From positions 1 to 8,856 of the forward strand of contig PLSJ01000078.1 of the NCBI GenBank assembly GCA_003165115.1: 8,856 nucleotides of DNA. The letters run 5' to 3'. Below are positions 1 through 5,824 of this stretch, piece after piece. Below the pieces are notes generated by a model. It searched no databases and had not been told where the DNA came from. It was given only the letters and a program-made list of their open reading frames with translations. Position 1 is the stretch's first letter. Every line of letters starts with the position of its first letter. The stretch comes from Syntrophaceae bacterium (lineage in GTDB: Bacteria; Desulfobacterota; Syntrophorhabdia; Syntrophorhabdales; WCHB1-27). The position numbers were made by a program, and so were the translations under genes.

Positions 1-266
<266 letters not shown>

Positions 267-267
267 T

Positions 268-288
268 TATCCGAGAGTGTGTCGGATA
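268..288 (-). promoter_or_regulatory. Perfect hairpin between the GAF-protein stop codon and the mreB RBS
   Basis: The sequence TATCCGA-(7 nt)-TCGGATA is a perfect 7-bp inverted repeat. On the minus strand it begins one base after the TAA stop of the GAF-domain gene and ends just before the AAAGGGGG Shine-Dalgarno of mreB. No U-tract follows, so it is not an intrinsic terminator. It may be a processing or stability hairpin in the polycistronic mRNA, a translational spacer, or a dyad operator. The repeat is seen; the function is inferred. Confidence 0.45.
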
Positions 289-289
289 G

Positions 290-1660
290 TTATGCCTTGC
301 CCTTTTTGGCCCTGTCTTCCGCCATATCCAGAAGTCCCCATAAATCCTTGCCGTCTCTCGGGAAGTGTGCGGTGCCGATCTCTACGTCCTTCTTCGCCCC
401 CGGCGCAAGACCGGATAAGGTGCTCAGAACGGTAAATTTGAGGATGTTAAGGATGTTCCGGCCTTCTTCCAACCCATCCGAGCCCTTTATCGCGGCGTAA
501 AAGTGCGCCCCCCCGCTCCTCGTGATCAACGCATGCTCTCCCGCGCAGTACTCGATGCTCTTGCGCATCTTCCTGAGCAGGTCGTCTCCGTACGCGCACC
601 CGTTGGTCCTGTTGATCCCGGGCAAGCCGGAAAGCCTCACGGATATCAGTGAAAAGCCCTTCTTTTGCCGCGCCAGCTCGGAGATGGCGTCGAAGAAGAG
701 ACCGAACCCCATGGCCCCTGTTGCGGGGTCCCTCAAGGTCAGGGCCTCCATCTCTTCCTGCATCTGCACACGGCCGAGGAAGAGCGACGTGAGATGCGCG
801 GTGTCGCGTAAGGCGGCAATAGAGGTTTCCTTCAACGGCCGGGAGGACAGGGAAACGAAGCCCAGAAAACCGAAGGGTCTCTCGTCCACCGCGAGGGGAA
901 AACCAAAATACTGTCTCGCCCTTATGCCGTCGTTCTGGAAGAGAAGGGGCTTTTCCCGCAAATATCCGCTCTCGTAGGGGAGCAGGAATTCCCGGCCGCC
1001 CTCCAGGACGGTGGAGGCGACGGTCTGTTGCAGGGGGCATTCGGCCCCAAGGAGCGTTGCCGCGCCGGTCCCTACCGCGGCGACGATGGAGAGCCTGCCC
1101 TTCCTTTCGATACCTGCGACCGCCATGTCGCCGGCGGATACGGCGAGGGCCTCCTTCACCACCTCCTCGACGAACGTGCCGGCGAGGCTCGGCTGGCGGA
1201 GGAAATTGAGCTGCCTCCGGAGCAGGGAGATTTCTTCGCGCTCCTCTTCCATCTCCCTGAGCTGTTTTTCCCTTTCAACCTCTTTCGACGCAACCGTCAC
1301 GAAGTGGGCGAGGATTTTTTTTTCTTTTTCCGTAAATACCCACTTCTTTTTGCTGTCGACGACGATGGCGCCGGCAATTTCCAGCGGATAGGCCATGAAC
1401 GACTTTATCTCCTCTTTCTTCCCGTAATAACCGAGGGTTTCTTCGTCCTTGTCGAAGTTCCCGATGATCAGCGGCTCTTTATGCTTCACCACCCATCCTG
1501 CGAGCGTTCCGTCCAGGGGCAGCGGCTTTGCCTTGTCGAAGCTCTTCGCAAACGAGATGGAGGAAAAACAGGACAAATGGTCCCCTTCCTTGACAAAGAG
1601 GGCCACCGTGTACGCCTCGTACACATTGAAGATGAGCTCTACAAAACCATCGAGGCTCAT
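290..1660 (-). CDS. GAF-GAF sensor-like protein with degenerate GGDEF domain
   Basis: A 456-aa soluble protein without a signal peptide or membrane segments. Residues about 5-125 resemble a GAF domain, 111-158 are highly charged and predicted coiled coil (rich in E, K, R), and about 163-305 form a second GAF-like domain. Residues 311-456 look like a GGDEF fold: DPATG at 311-315 matches the DPLTGL entry motif, and SGGAHF at 382-387 sits where GGDEF cyclases have GG(D/E)EF. The metal and catalytic acidic residues are replaced by Ala-His and no RxxD inhibitory site precedes it, so diguanylate cyclase activity is unlikely. It may be a c-di-GMP or GTP-binding remnant or an interaction module. The start ATG overlaps the ttuA-like stop codon (ATGA, 1657-1660), so translation is probably coupled. 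mreB follows on the same strand, hinting at a link to cell shape, but this is inference. The ligands of the GAF domains are unknown. Confidence 0.85.
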   Translation of the reverse strand: MSLDGFVELIFNVYEAYTVALFVKEGDHLSCFSSISFAKSFDKAKPLPLDGTLAGWVVKHKEPLIIGNFDKDEETLGYYGKKEEIKSFMAYPLEIAGAIVVDSKKKWVFTEKEKKILAHFVTVASKEVEREKQLREMEEEREEISLLRRQLNFLRQPSLAGTFVEEVVKEALAVSAGDMAVAGIERKGRLSIVAAVGTGAATLLGAECPLQQTVASTVLEGGREFLLPYESGYLREKPLLFQNDGIRARQYFGFPLAVDERPFGFLGFVSLSSRPLKETSIAALRDTAHLTSLFLGRVQMQEEMEALTLRDPATGAMGFGLFFDAISELARQKKGFSLISVRLSGLPGINRTNGCAYGDDLLRKMRKSIEYCAGEHALITRSGGAHFYAAIKGSDGLEEGRNILNILKFTVLSTLSGLAPGAKKDVEIGTAHFPRDGKDLWGLLDMAEDRAKKGKA

Positions 1661-2595
1661 GGCTCGGAAGGCACGTAGACGTCAAAACGGACGGCGGGCC
1701 CACTCCCGAACTTTGTCATCAGCCGGCAGAAATTACACTGCTCGCCATAGGACGGGTAGCCGCAGACGCTGCAGGAGCCCTTCTCTTCTTGCTCCTGGCC
1801 GCGGCTGCCTTCCGCCTTGGCCCTCTTCAGGTAACCTTTGAGAAAAGCGATCTTCGTCGCGGGCGACACGTCTTCGACACGATTGAGAAGACTTTTGTAC
1901 AGCAGCGTCTTCGCCCCCAACGAGTAAGGACATTCATCATAAATGTAATCGATGTTATTGAGAAGCGCGTACGCCGCCGCCTCCTTTTCCGAGCAAAGGA
2001 AAAAGGGCTTCACCTTTTTCGCCAGGCCGCGCTCGGCCTCCAGGACTACCCCCTTCTTCCACAGATATTCCTCTTTCCAGTGAAGCATGTTGCCGAGGAG
2101 CGCGGAAGCCTCGTCGTCGAGGTTGTGACCCGTTGCAAGCACGGAGTAGCCGTAGTCCGTACAGGCCCTGTTCATCACGTACCTTTTGATCGTCCCGCAC
2201 AGAGAGCAGGGAGGTCTTTTCATCATCCTTGCAAGCTCTTTAACCCCTTTGCTGAAGGCCTCCGAGAACGAAAACGAATAGAGCCGCCTGTGCAGCCTGT
2301 CCGCCATCTGTCTGGTTTTCACCAGAGAGATGTGTGAGTACTCCTTAATTCCGAGATCGATGTATATGCCGTCCGCGGAGAACCCGAGCCTGTCGAGCAG
2401 ATGCCAGAGGGAGAGGCTGTCCTTTCCGCCGGAAACGGCGACAAGGGCCCTGTCCTGCTCACTCAAAAGCCCGTACTTGGTGATCGTGCCCGAAACGCGC
2501 TTTTCAAAAAAAGCAATGAAATCGCCGGCGCACAAAGCGGAATTGTATTGTGGTAAGCGAATGTTGGCCTGCGCCCCGCACACCCTGCACTTCAT
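1657..2595 (-). CDS. ttuA: TtuA/Ncs6-family tRNA 2-thiolation enzyme (PP-loop, Fe-S)
   Basis: A 312-aa PP-loop ATPase of the TtuA/Ncs6 (TIGR00269-like) family, which adenylates a tRNA uridine and replaces its 2-oxygen with sulfur. Visible in order: an N-terminal zinc finger (C3, C6, C22 and D25, where the family usually has His), the PP-loop SGGKDS at 55-60, C130 and C133 (CSLC) and C222 (DECPYS), and a C-terminal zinc finger (C275, C278, C287, C290). C130/C133/C222 coincide in number with the three cysteines that hold the catalytic [4Fe-4S] cluster in Thermus TtuA. The motif GHNLDDEA (156-163) is also family-typical. Known bacterial TtuA makes 2-thio-ribothymidine at tRNA position 54; eukaryotic and archaeal relatives modify U34, so the target base here is inferred. 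It overlaps the upstream sulfur-carrier gene by ATGA (2592-2595) and the GAF gene by ATGA. It is distinct from TtcA, MnmA and TilS because of the paired zinc fingers. Confidence 0.9.
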   Translation of the reverse strand: MKCRVCGAQANIRLPQYNSALCAGDFIAFFEKRVSGTITKYGLLSEQDRALVAVSGGKDSLSLWHLLDRLGFSADGIYIDLGIKEYSHISLVKTRQMADRLHRRLYSFSFSEAFSKGVKELARMMKRPPCSLCGTIKRYVMNRACTDYGYSVLATGHNLDDEASALLGNMLHWKEEYLWKKGVVLEAERGLAKKVKPFFLCSEKEAAAYALLNNIDYIYDECPYSLGAKTLLYKSLLNRVEDVSPATKIAFLKGYLKRAKAEGSRGQEQEEKGSCSVCGYPSYGEQCNFCRLMTKFGSGPAVRFDVYVPSEP

Positions 2596-2780
2596 CCGCC
2601 CGATATCACCCGTACGATCCGTACCCGATCGTCCCGCTCCAGCATGAGGTCCTCGGTAGCCAGCGTCCCGTTTGACGTGACGAGGTGGGCCTCTTTGCTT
2701 AAGGAAAACATATCAAGGAGTCTGGCCACGGTGACGCGTTTGCCTATCTCGTGTATCTTGCCTTCCCATTCTACTGTCAT
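2592..2780 (-). CDS. ttuB: ThiS/MoaD/Urm1-like sulfur carrier, TtuB-like
   Basis: A 62-aa beta-grasp protein ending in VRVISGG. A C-terminal Gly-Gly is the hallmark of ubiquitin-like sulfur carriers (ThiS, MoaD, TtuB, Urm1), which are adenylated by an E1-like enzyme and converted to a thiocarboxylate. Its length matches ThiS/TtuB (about 65 aa), and it lies directly upstream of the ttuA-like gene with a 4-base ATGA overlap. It is therefore most simply the sulfur donor for that enzyme rather than for thiamine or molybdopterin synthesis; no thi or moa gene is present. An in-frame TTG at 2798 would add six residues, but a promoter overlaps it, with its -10 at 2792-2787. Transcription from that promoter would start at or next to the A of the ATG at 2780, so the mRNA may be leaderless; no Shine-Dalgarno is visible. 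The activating enzyme and sulfurtransferase are not in the window. Confidence 0.85.
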   Translation of the reverse strand: MTVEWEGKIHEIGKRVTVARLLDMFSLSKEAHLVTSNGTLATEDLMLERDDRVRIVRVISGG

Positions 2781-2786
2781 GGGAAA

Positions 2787-2815
2787 TTCATAACACAACG
2801 GCGGGTGCTTGTCAA
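2787..2815 (-). promoter_or_regulatory. Sigma70-like promoter for the ttuB-ttuA-GAF(-mreB) unit
   Basis: On the minus strand TTGACA (2815-2810, perfect -35) is followed by a 17-bp spacer and TATGAA (2792-2787, 4 of 6 matches to TATAAT). The expected start point, about 7 bases downstream of the -10, falls on the A of the ATG at 2780. The match is seen in sequence; activity is inferred. Confidence 0.65.
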
Positions 2816-2858
2816 AGGTCGGTTTTCTCGAATGTCCACGGAAAGGCTTGGAAAAGCG

Positions 2859-2887
2859 TTGAATATACGCGCGTTATTTCTTACAAT
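2859..2887 (+). promoter_or_regulatory. Sigma70-like promoter for the trxB operon
   Basis: TTGAAT (2859-2864, 4 of 6 matches to TTGACA), a 17-bp spacer and TACAAT (2882-2887, 5 of 6 to TATAAT). Transcription would begin near 2894, leaving a leader of about 58 nt before trxB with a small hairpin (TGATA-AGC-TATCA, 2920-2932) just ahead of the ribosome-binding site. It is arranged back to back with the minus-strand promoter; the two -35 boxes are 43 bp apart. Confidence 0.6.
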
Positions 2888-2951
2888 ATCACCACCTGGT
2901 GTTTTTGCAATCCCTTACGTGATAAGCTATCAGGGCTGGAGCGAAAGGCGT

Positions 2952-3878
2952 ATGAGCAATGCTTATGAAGCGGCAATCATCGGAGGGGGCCCGGCGGGCC
3001 TTACGGCCGGGATCTATCTCATGAGGGCCGGGATCGAGACGATCCTCCTGGAAAAACAGATCGTAGGCGGCGCGGCCTTGAATACGGAGCATATCGACAA
3101 TTATCCCGGATTTCCCGACGGCATATCGGGAAGCGAGCTTACCGGCAGGATGGCGGAGCAGGCCCGCAAGCTCGGGCTCGTCATAAAGGAGTTCTCCAGG
3201 GCGGAAGGCGTCGGATACACGGACGGGTTTTTCGAGACCGGGGTGGATAAGGAATCGTACCGGTCGGTGGGCGTCATCGCCGCGATGGGCACGGAGGCGC
3301 TCAAGCTGGGCATACCGGGAGAGGAGACGCTGGTGGGACGGGGCGTCTCTTACTGCGCGACATGCGACGGCATGTTTTTCCGTAATCTCGACGTGGCGGT
3401 GGTCGGCGGCGGGGATTCGGCCCTGTCTGAAGCCCTGACGCTTGCGAACATCGCGGCAAAAGTGTACGTGATACACCGGCGCGATCAGTTGAGGGCACAA
3501 CAGATATTGCAGGCGCGCGTGTCCCGCCACGATAAAATCGAGTTGATGCTCGGCAAGGTCCCTTTACGGATAAACGGCGGCAACGAGGTCGAGTCGATCG
3601 CGCTTCGGGATACGAAGACGGACGGGGAGTCGGAGCTTAAGGTGAGCGGGGTCTTTTTCTACGTGGGGCTGCGGCCGGAAACAGGCTTCCTCGGCAACCT
3701 TGCGGACAGGGACGATGCCGGCTTTATCGTGACCGATGAAAACCTCCGGACAAAGACACCGGGTTTGTTTGCCGCGGGGGACGTCCGCAGGAAATCGCTC
3801 AGGCAGATCTCGACCGCGGTGGGAGATGGGGCCCTTGCCGCGGTAAACCTCGAGAAGTTCGTGCTGGAGAAGAGGTGA
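2952..3878 (+). CDS. trxB: Thioredoxin reductase (NADPH, FAD)
   Basis: A 308-aa low-molecular-weight thioredoxin reductase, a cytosolic flavoenzyme that passes electrons from NADPH through FAD and a redox disulfide to thioredoxin. The FAD-binding GGGPAG is at residues 11-16, the redox-active CATC at 135-138 (followed by Asp-Gly as in the family), and the NADPH-binding GGGDSA at 152-157. HRRDQLRA (175-182) matches the basic 2'-phosphate-recognition motif for NADPH. The C-terminal FAD motif AAGDVR follows. The FAD-contacting GGQ segment near residue 40 reads GGAA here, a small departure. The ATG at 2952 was chosen because the protein family begins there and GGAG lies 10 bases upstream; the open frame continues upstream to 2751 but that part crosses the promoter and is not conserved in character. 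No thioredoxin gene is adjacent. It heads a long plus-strand operon; its stop overlaps possible starts of the next gene. Confidence 0.94.
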   Translation: MSNAYEAAIIGGGPAGLTAGIYLMRAGIETILLEKQIVGGAALNTEHIDNYPGFPDGISGSELTGRMAEQARKLGLVIKEFSRAEGVGYTDGFFETGVDKESYRSVGVIAAMGTEALKLGIPGEETLVGRGVSYCATCDGMFFRNLDVAVVGGGDSALSEALTLANIAAKVYVIHRRDQLRAQQILQARVSRHDKIELMLGKVPLRINGGNEVESIALRDTKTDGESELKVSGVFFYVGLRPETGFLGNLADRDDAGFIVTDENLRTKTPGLFAAGDVRRKSLRQISTAVGDGALAAVNLEKFVLEKR

Positions 3879-3889
3879 TGGGACATGTG

Positions 3890-4096
3890 ATGAAGGATTT
3901 TGTCGCCGGCACGTTCCTCGTCGCGGCCGGTCTCATGGCAGGGGCTGCCGTCCTCATCGTCTTCTTTATCCTCGGTCTTCTCTTCCACGTCCTCGCCTTT
4001 GTCGCCTCTGGCCTTTTCTTCCTGGTGCTCGTCGCTTCCGCCGTCTGGTTCGTGGGCTTTGCCTACAGAAAGGCGAAAGAGATCAAGAAACGGTGA
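3890..4096 (+). CDS. Small two-helix inner-membrane protein, function unknown
   Basis: A 68-aa, strongly hydrophobic protein that I do not recognise. Two membrane helices are apparent at roughly residues 5-32 and 35-60, separated by a short His-containing turn, and the C-terminus is basic (RKAKEIKKR), which by the positive-inside rule should face the cytoplasm with both termini inside. No cysteine or other obvious active-site residue is present. The start is uncertain: GTG 3875 overlaps the trxB stop as GTGA, ATG 3878, GTG 3887 and ATG 3890 are all in frame. I chose ATG 3890 because AGAGG/GGTGA and GGGA lie upstream at usable distance and the hydrophobic region begins right after it. Its stop overlaps the GTG start of the kinase gene, so it is part of the operon and likely co-translated. 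Confidence 0.7.
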   Translation: MKDFVAGTFLVAAGLMAGAAVLIVFFILGLLFHVLAFVASGLFFLVLVASAVWFVGFAYRKAKEIKKR

Positions 4097-5082
4097 TTGA
4101 CGTCTACGGCATCGGCGCACTCAATCTCGACCTTATTTATGAAGTCGCGCATTTACGGGATGTGGACGTGCCGGGGCTGAAGCTCGAGCACGGCGGCGAG
4201 GTTGCGTTGAGCGTCGCGCAGTTTCCCGGGTTCAGGCGCGCCCTCGAACGGGTGGGCGTCTTAAAGAAGGTAAGTCCCGGAGGCTCCGCCTCGAACACCT
4301 GCCACGCCCTCTTCCGTATGGGTTACCACGCCGGTCTGGCGGGGGTGGTCGGACGTGACGCATCGGGCGACACCTATCTGGAGCAGGCCAAAGGGGTCGA
4401 TACGGACAGCGTCGTGAGGAACGGGACAACGGGACTTGCCTGCATAATAAACAGCGAGGAGAGGGACCGGTCGATCGTGCTCTTTCCGGGGACCGCGCGC
4501 GACCTCTCCGACGAGGACCTGGACCGCGGAAAGCTCGCGGGCGCGCGGTGGCTGCACATGACATCCTTTGTCTCCCGCGGAAGCCTGGAGGCGCAGATGA
4601 GGCTGAAACAGGACCTCCTCGGCAAGGTCCCCTTCAGCATCGACCCTGGGGAGATTTACGCCGCCATGGGTAGAGACGTTCTTCCGCTCATCGAAGGCAC
4701 GGATGTGCTCTTCACCTCGAAAAGGGAGATCGAGCTGCTCTTCGGGTGCGACCGGGACCAGGCGGTCGGACAGGCCCTGGCTTTTGCAAAAACCGTTGTC
4801 CTCAAGCAGGGAAAAGAAGGGGCCTCGCTTTTCACAAAAGGCTCTTCCTGCCGTGTGGAGACGGAGGCCGTCGAGGCCGTGGACAACACGGGGGCCGGCG
4901 ACGTGCTGAACGGCGTCTTCCTGGGTCTCCTTTTGAGGGGTGTCGACCAGGCCCTCGCATTGCGGGTGGCGGTAGCGGCCGCAACGTCCAGCGTGAAAGT
5001 CTACGGCAGGGATGCGTACCCGGACAGACAAAGCGTAGAGGTGCTTTATGAGGATATGCTGGTTCACCACGGGAAGGGATGA
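4093..5082 (+). CDS. PfkB/ribokinase-family sugar or nucleoside kinase
   Basis: A 329-aa ATP-dependent kinase of the PfkB (ribokinase/adenosine kinase) family. The N-terminal substrate-binding signature PGGSASN is at residues 62-68, and the C-terminal signature DNTGAGD is at 264-270 with D270 as the expected catalytic base and the GAG as the anion hole. KQGKEGA (about 236-242) precedes it as the usual ATP-side strand. Length is normal. The segments IVLFPGTARDLS and LHMTSFV remind me of archaeal-type nucleoside/ribokinases, but family membership alone does not fix the substrate. The start is GTG at 4093, overlapping the upstream stop by GTGA (4093-4096). The 3' end overlaps the formyltransferase gene by 35 bp, so the two are tightly linked. 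Candidate substrates are a nucleoside, ribose or another sugar used by the neighbouring formyltransferase and HAD phosphatase; this is inference. Confidence 0.9.
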   Translation: MIDVYGIGALNLDLIYEVAHLRDVDVPGLKLEHGGEVALSVAQFPGFRRALERVGVLKKVSPGGSASNTCHALFRMGYHAGLAGVVGRDASGDTYLEQAKGVDTDSVVRNGTTGLACIINSEERDRSIVLFPGTARDLSDEDLDRGKLAGARWLHMTSFVSRGSLEAQMRLKQDLLGKVPFSIDPGEIYAAMGRDVLPLIEGTDVLFTSKREIELLFGCDRDQAVGQALAFAKTVVLKQGKEGASLFTKGSSCRVETEAVEAVDNTGAGDVLNGVFLGLLLRGVDQALALRVAVAAATSSVKVYGRDAYPDRQSVEVLYEDMLVHHGKG

Positions 5083-5824
5083 CGATGCGGTGACGCTCTT
5101 TACCGACGTCATCGGGGCAATCGACGAAGGCGTGATCGAAGGCGCCATCGCGGCGGTCTTCCTCAACAGGGAGAGGCACGAGTCCGGGCCTTCGGATACG
5201 ATCATCGCCCTCGCCGATGAGCGGTCCATACCCGTGGAAACCCTCAGCACGAAGAGGTTCCTCGAAGAGCGTGGCCTCGTGCTGGGCGCGGGCAGGGGTC
5301 TCTTCGACGCGGAAGTTTACGCGCGGGTCGGAAAGTTCGATTTTGACGTCGTTTTCCTCGCGGGTTATATGCTTATCCTCTCTCCGGTCGTCTTCGACGC
5401 CTTCCCGGTGCTCAACATCCATCCTTCGCTGCCCGGCGGCTATAAGGGGAAGTGGGAGGACGTGATAAACCAGACCATCGACGACGGGAAGCGCGAATTC
5501 GGGGCGATGGTCCATATGGTGGAAGCCGTCCTCGACGAAGGCGCGCCCATAACTTTTGCACGCGCCGAGCTGTCGGGGCCGGTGGCCGACGACCTCTACA
5601 GGCGGACGGCGGAAGGGGACGAGTCGGCCAGGGCCGAGCTTTTCCGCATGATTCGGGAAAAGGAATTCGAGGTGGAGACGCCCCTGATCATCCAGACCCT
5701 TTCGCTGCTGTCCAAAGGTGTCATAGAGATAAGGGACAAATCGCCCTACTTCGGGGACAAGCCGGCCCGGGGAGGGGTCGATATTACGGCGGAGGTACGA
5801 AAGTGGCCGGTCACGCGTACATAA
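5048..5824 (+). CDS. PurN-like formyltransferase, substrate unknown
   Basis: A 258-aa cytosolic protein of the formyltransferase fold used by PurN (10-formyl-THF to GAR). The folate-site segment LAGYMLILSP and the catalytic Asn-x-His-Pro-Ser at N123-H125 are present, and D163 (LDEGAPI) matches the PurN catalytic Asp; the N/H/D spacing is close to E. coli PurN N106/H108/D144. Two things differ. The N-terminal loop that binds the GAR phosphate (Gly-Ser-Asn in PurN) reads TTGRDDDA at 7-14, placing three acidic residues where a phosphate should sit. The protein is also about 50 residues longer, with a C-terminal extension from about 205. It is thus probably not a GAR transformylase; a non-phosphorylated amine acceptor or another one-carbon role is possible. 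The ATG at 5048 lies inside the kinase gene (35-bp overlap) and has AGAGGTG just upstream; the strand WFTTGR right after it fits a true N-terminus. Confidence 0.85.
   Translation: MRICWFTTGRDDDAVTLFTDVIGAIDEGVIEGAIAAVFLNRERHESGPSDTIIALADERSIPVETLSTKRFLEERGLVLGAGRGLFDAEVYARVGKFDFDVVFLAGYMLILSPVVFDAFPVLNIHPSLPGGYKGKWEDVINQTIDDGKREFGAMVHMVEAVLDEGAPITFARAELSGPVADDLYRRTAEGDESARAELFRMIREKEFEVETPLIIQTLSLLSKGVIEIRDKSPYFGDKPARGGVDITAEVRKWPVTRT
5791..5795 (+). promoter_or_regulatory. Ribosome-binding site fixing the GTG start of the HAD gene
   Basis: GGAGG seven bases before GTG 5803. The frame stays open upstream to about 5452, but that region is the shadow of the formyltransferase gene. This near-consensus Shine-Dalgarno, plus the immediate appearance of the HAD motif I strand, decides for 5803. 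Confidence 0.75.

Noticed and set aside
447..1040. Minus-strand open frame of 197 codons in another frame of the GAF gene
   Set aside because: It overlaps the GAF protein on the same strand, is very Arg/Gly-rich and has no family motif; it is a frame shadow.
2781..2798. TTG start at 2798 for the sulfur carrier
   Set aside because: The -10 box of the promoter lies within the added codons, no ribosome-binding site precedes it, and the ThiS-type length is already met from ATG 2780.
2890..2906. Terminator-like CACCACCTGGTG followed by T5 in the trxB leader
   Set aside because: The loop would be only two bases with the full stem (or the stem only four bp), and it overlaps the predicted transcription start, so it cannot act on the trxB transcript.
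2751..2951. Upstream extension of the trxB frame by 67 codons
   Set aside because: It crosses both divergent promoters and overlaps the ttuB-like gene; family alignment and the Shine-Dalgarno site place the start at 2952.
4261..5250. Long minus-strand open frame (329 codons) opposite the PfkB kinase and formyltransferase
   Set aside because: Its translation has no recognisable motif and is a low-complexity mirror of two well-supported plus-strand genes; long antisense frames are common in GC-rich DNA.
5452..5802. N-terminal extension of the HAD frame by 117 codons
   Set aside because: It is the out-of-frame shadow of the formyltransferase gene, Arg/Gly-rich, and the real start has a strong GGAGG site.
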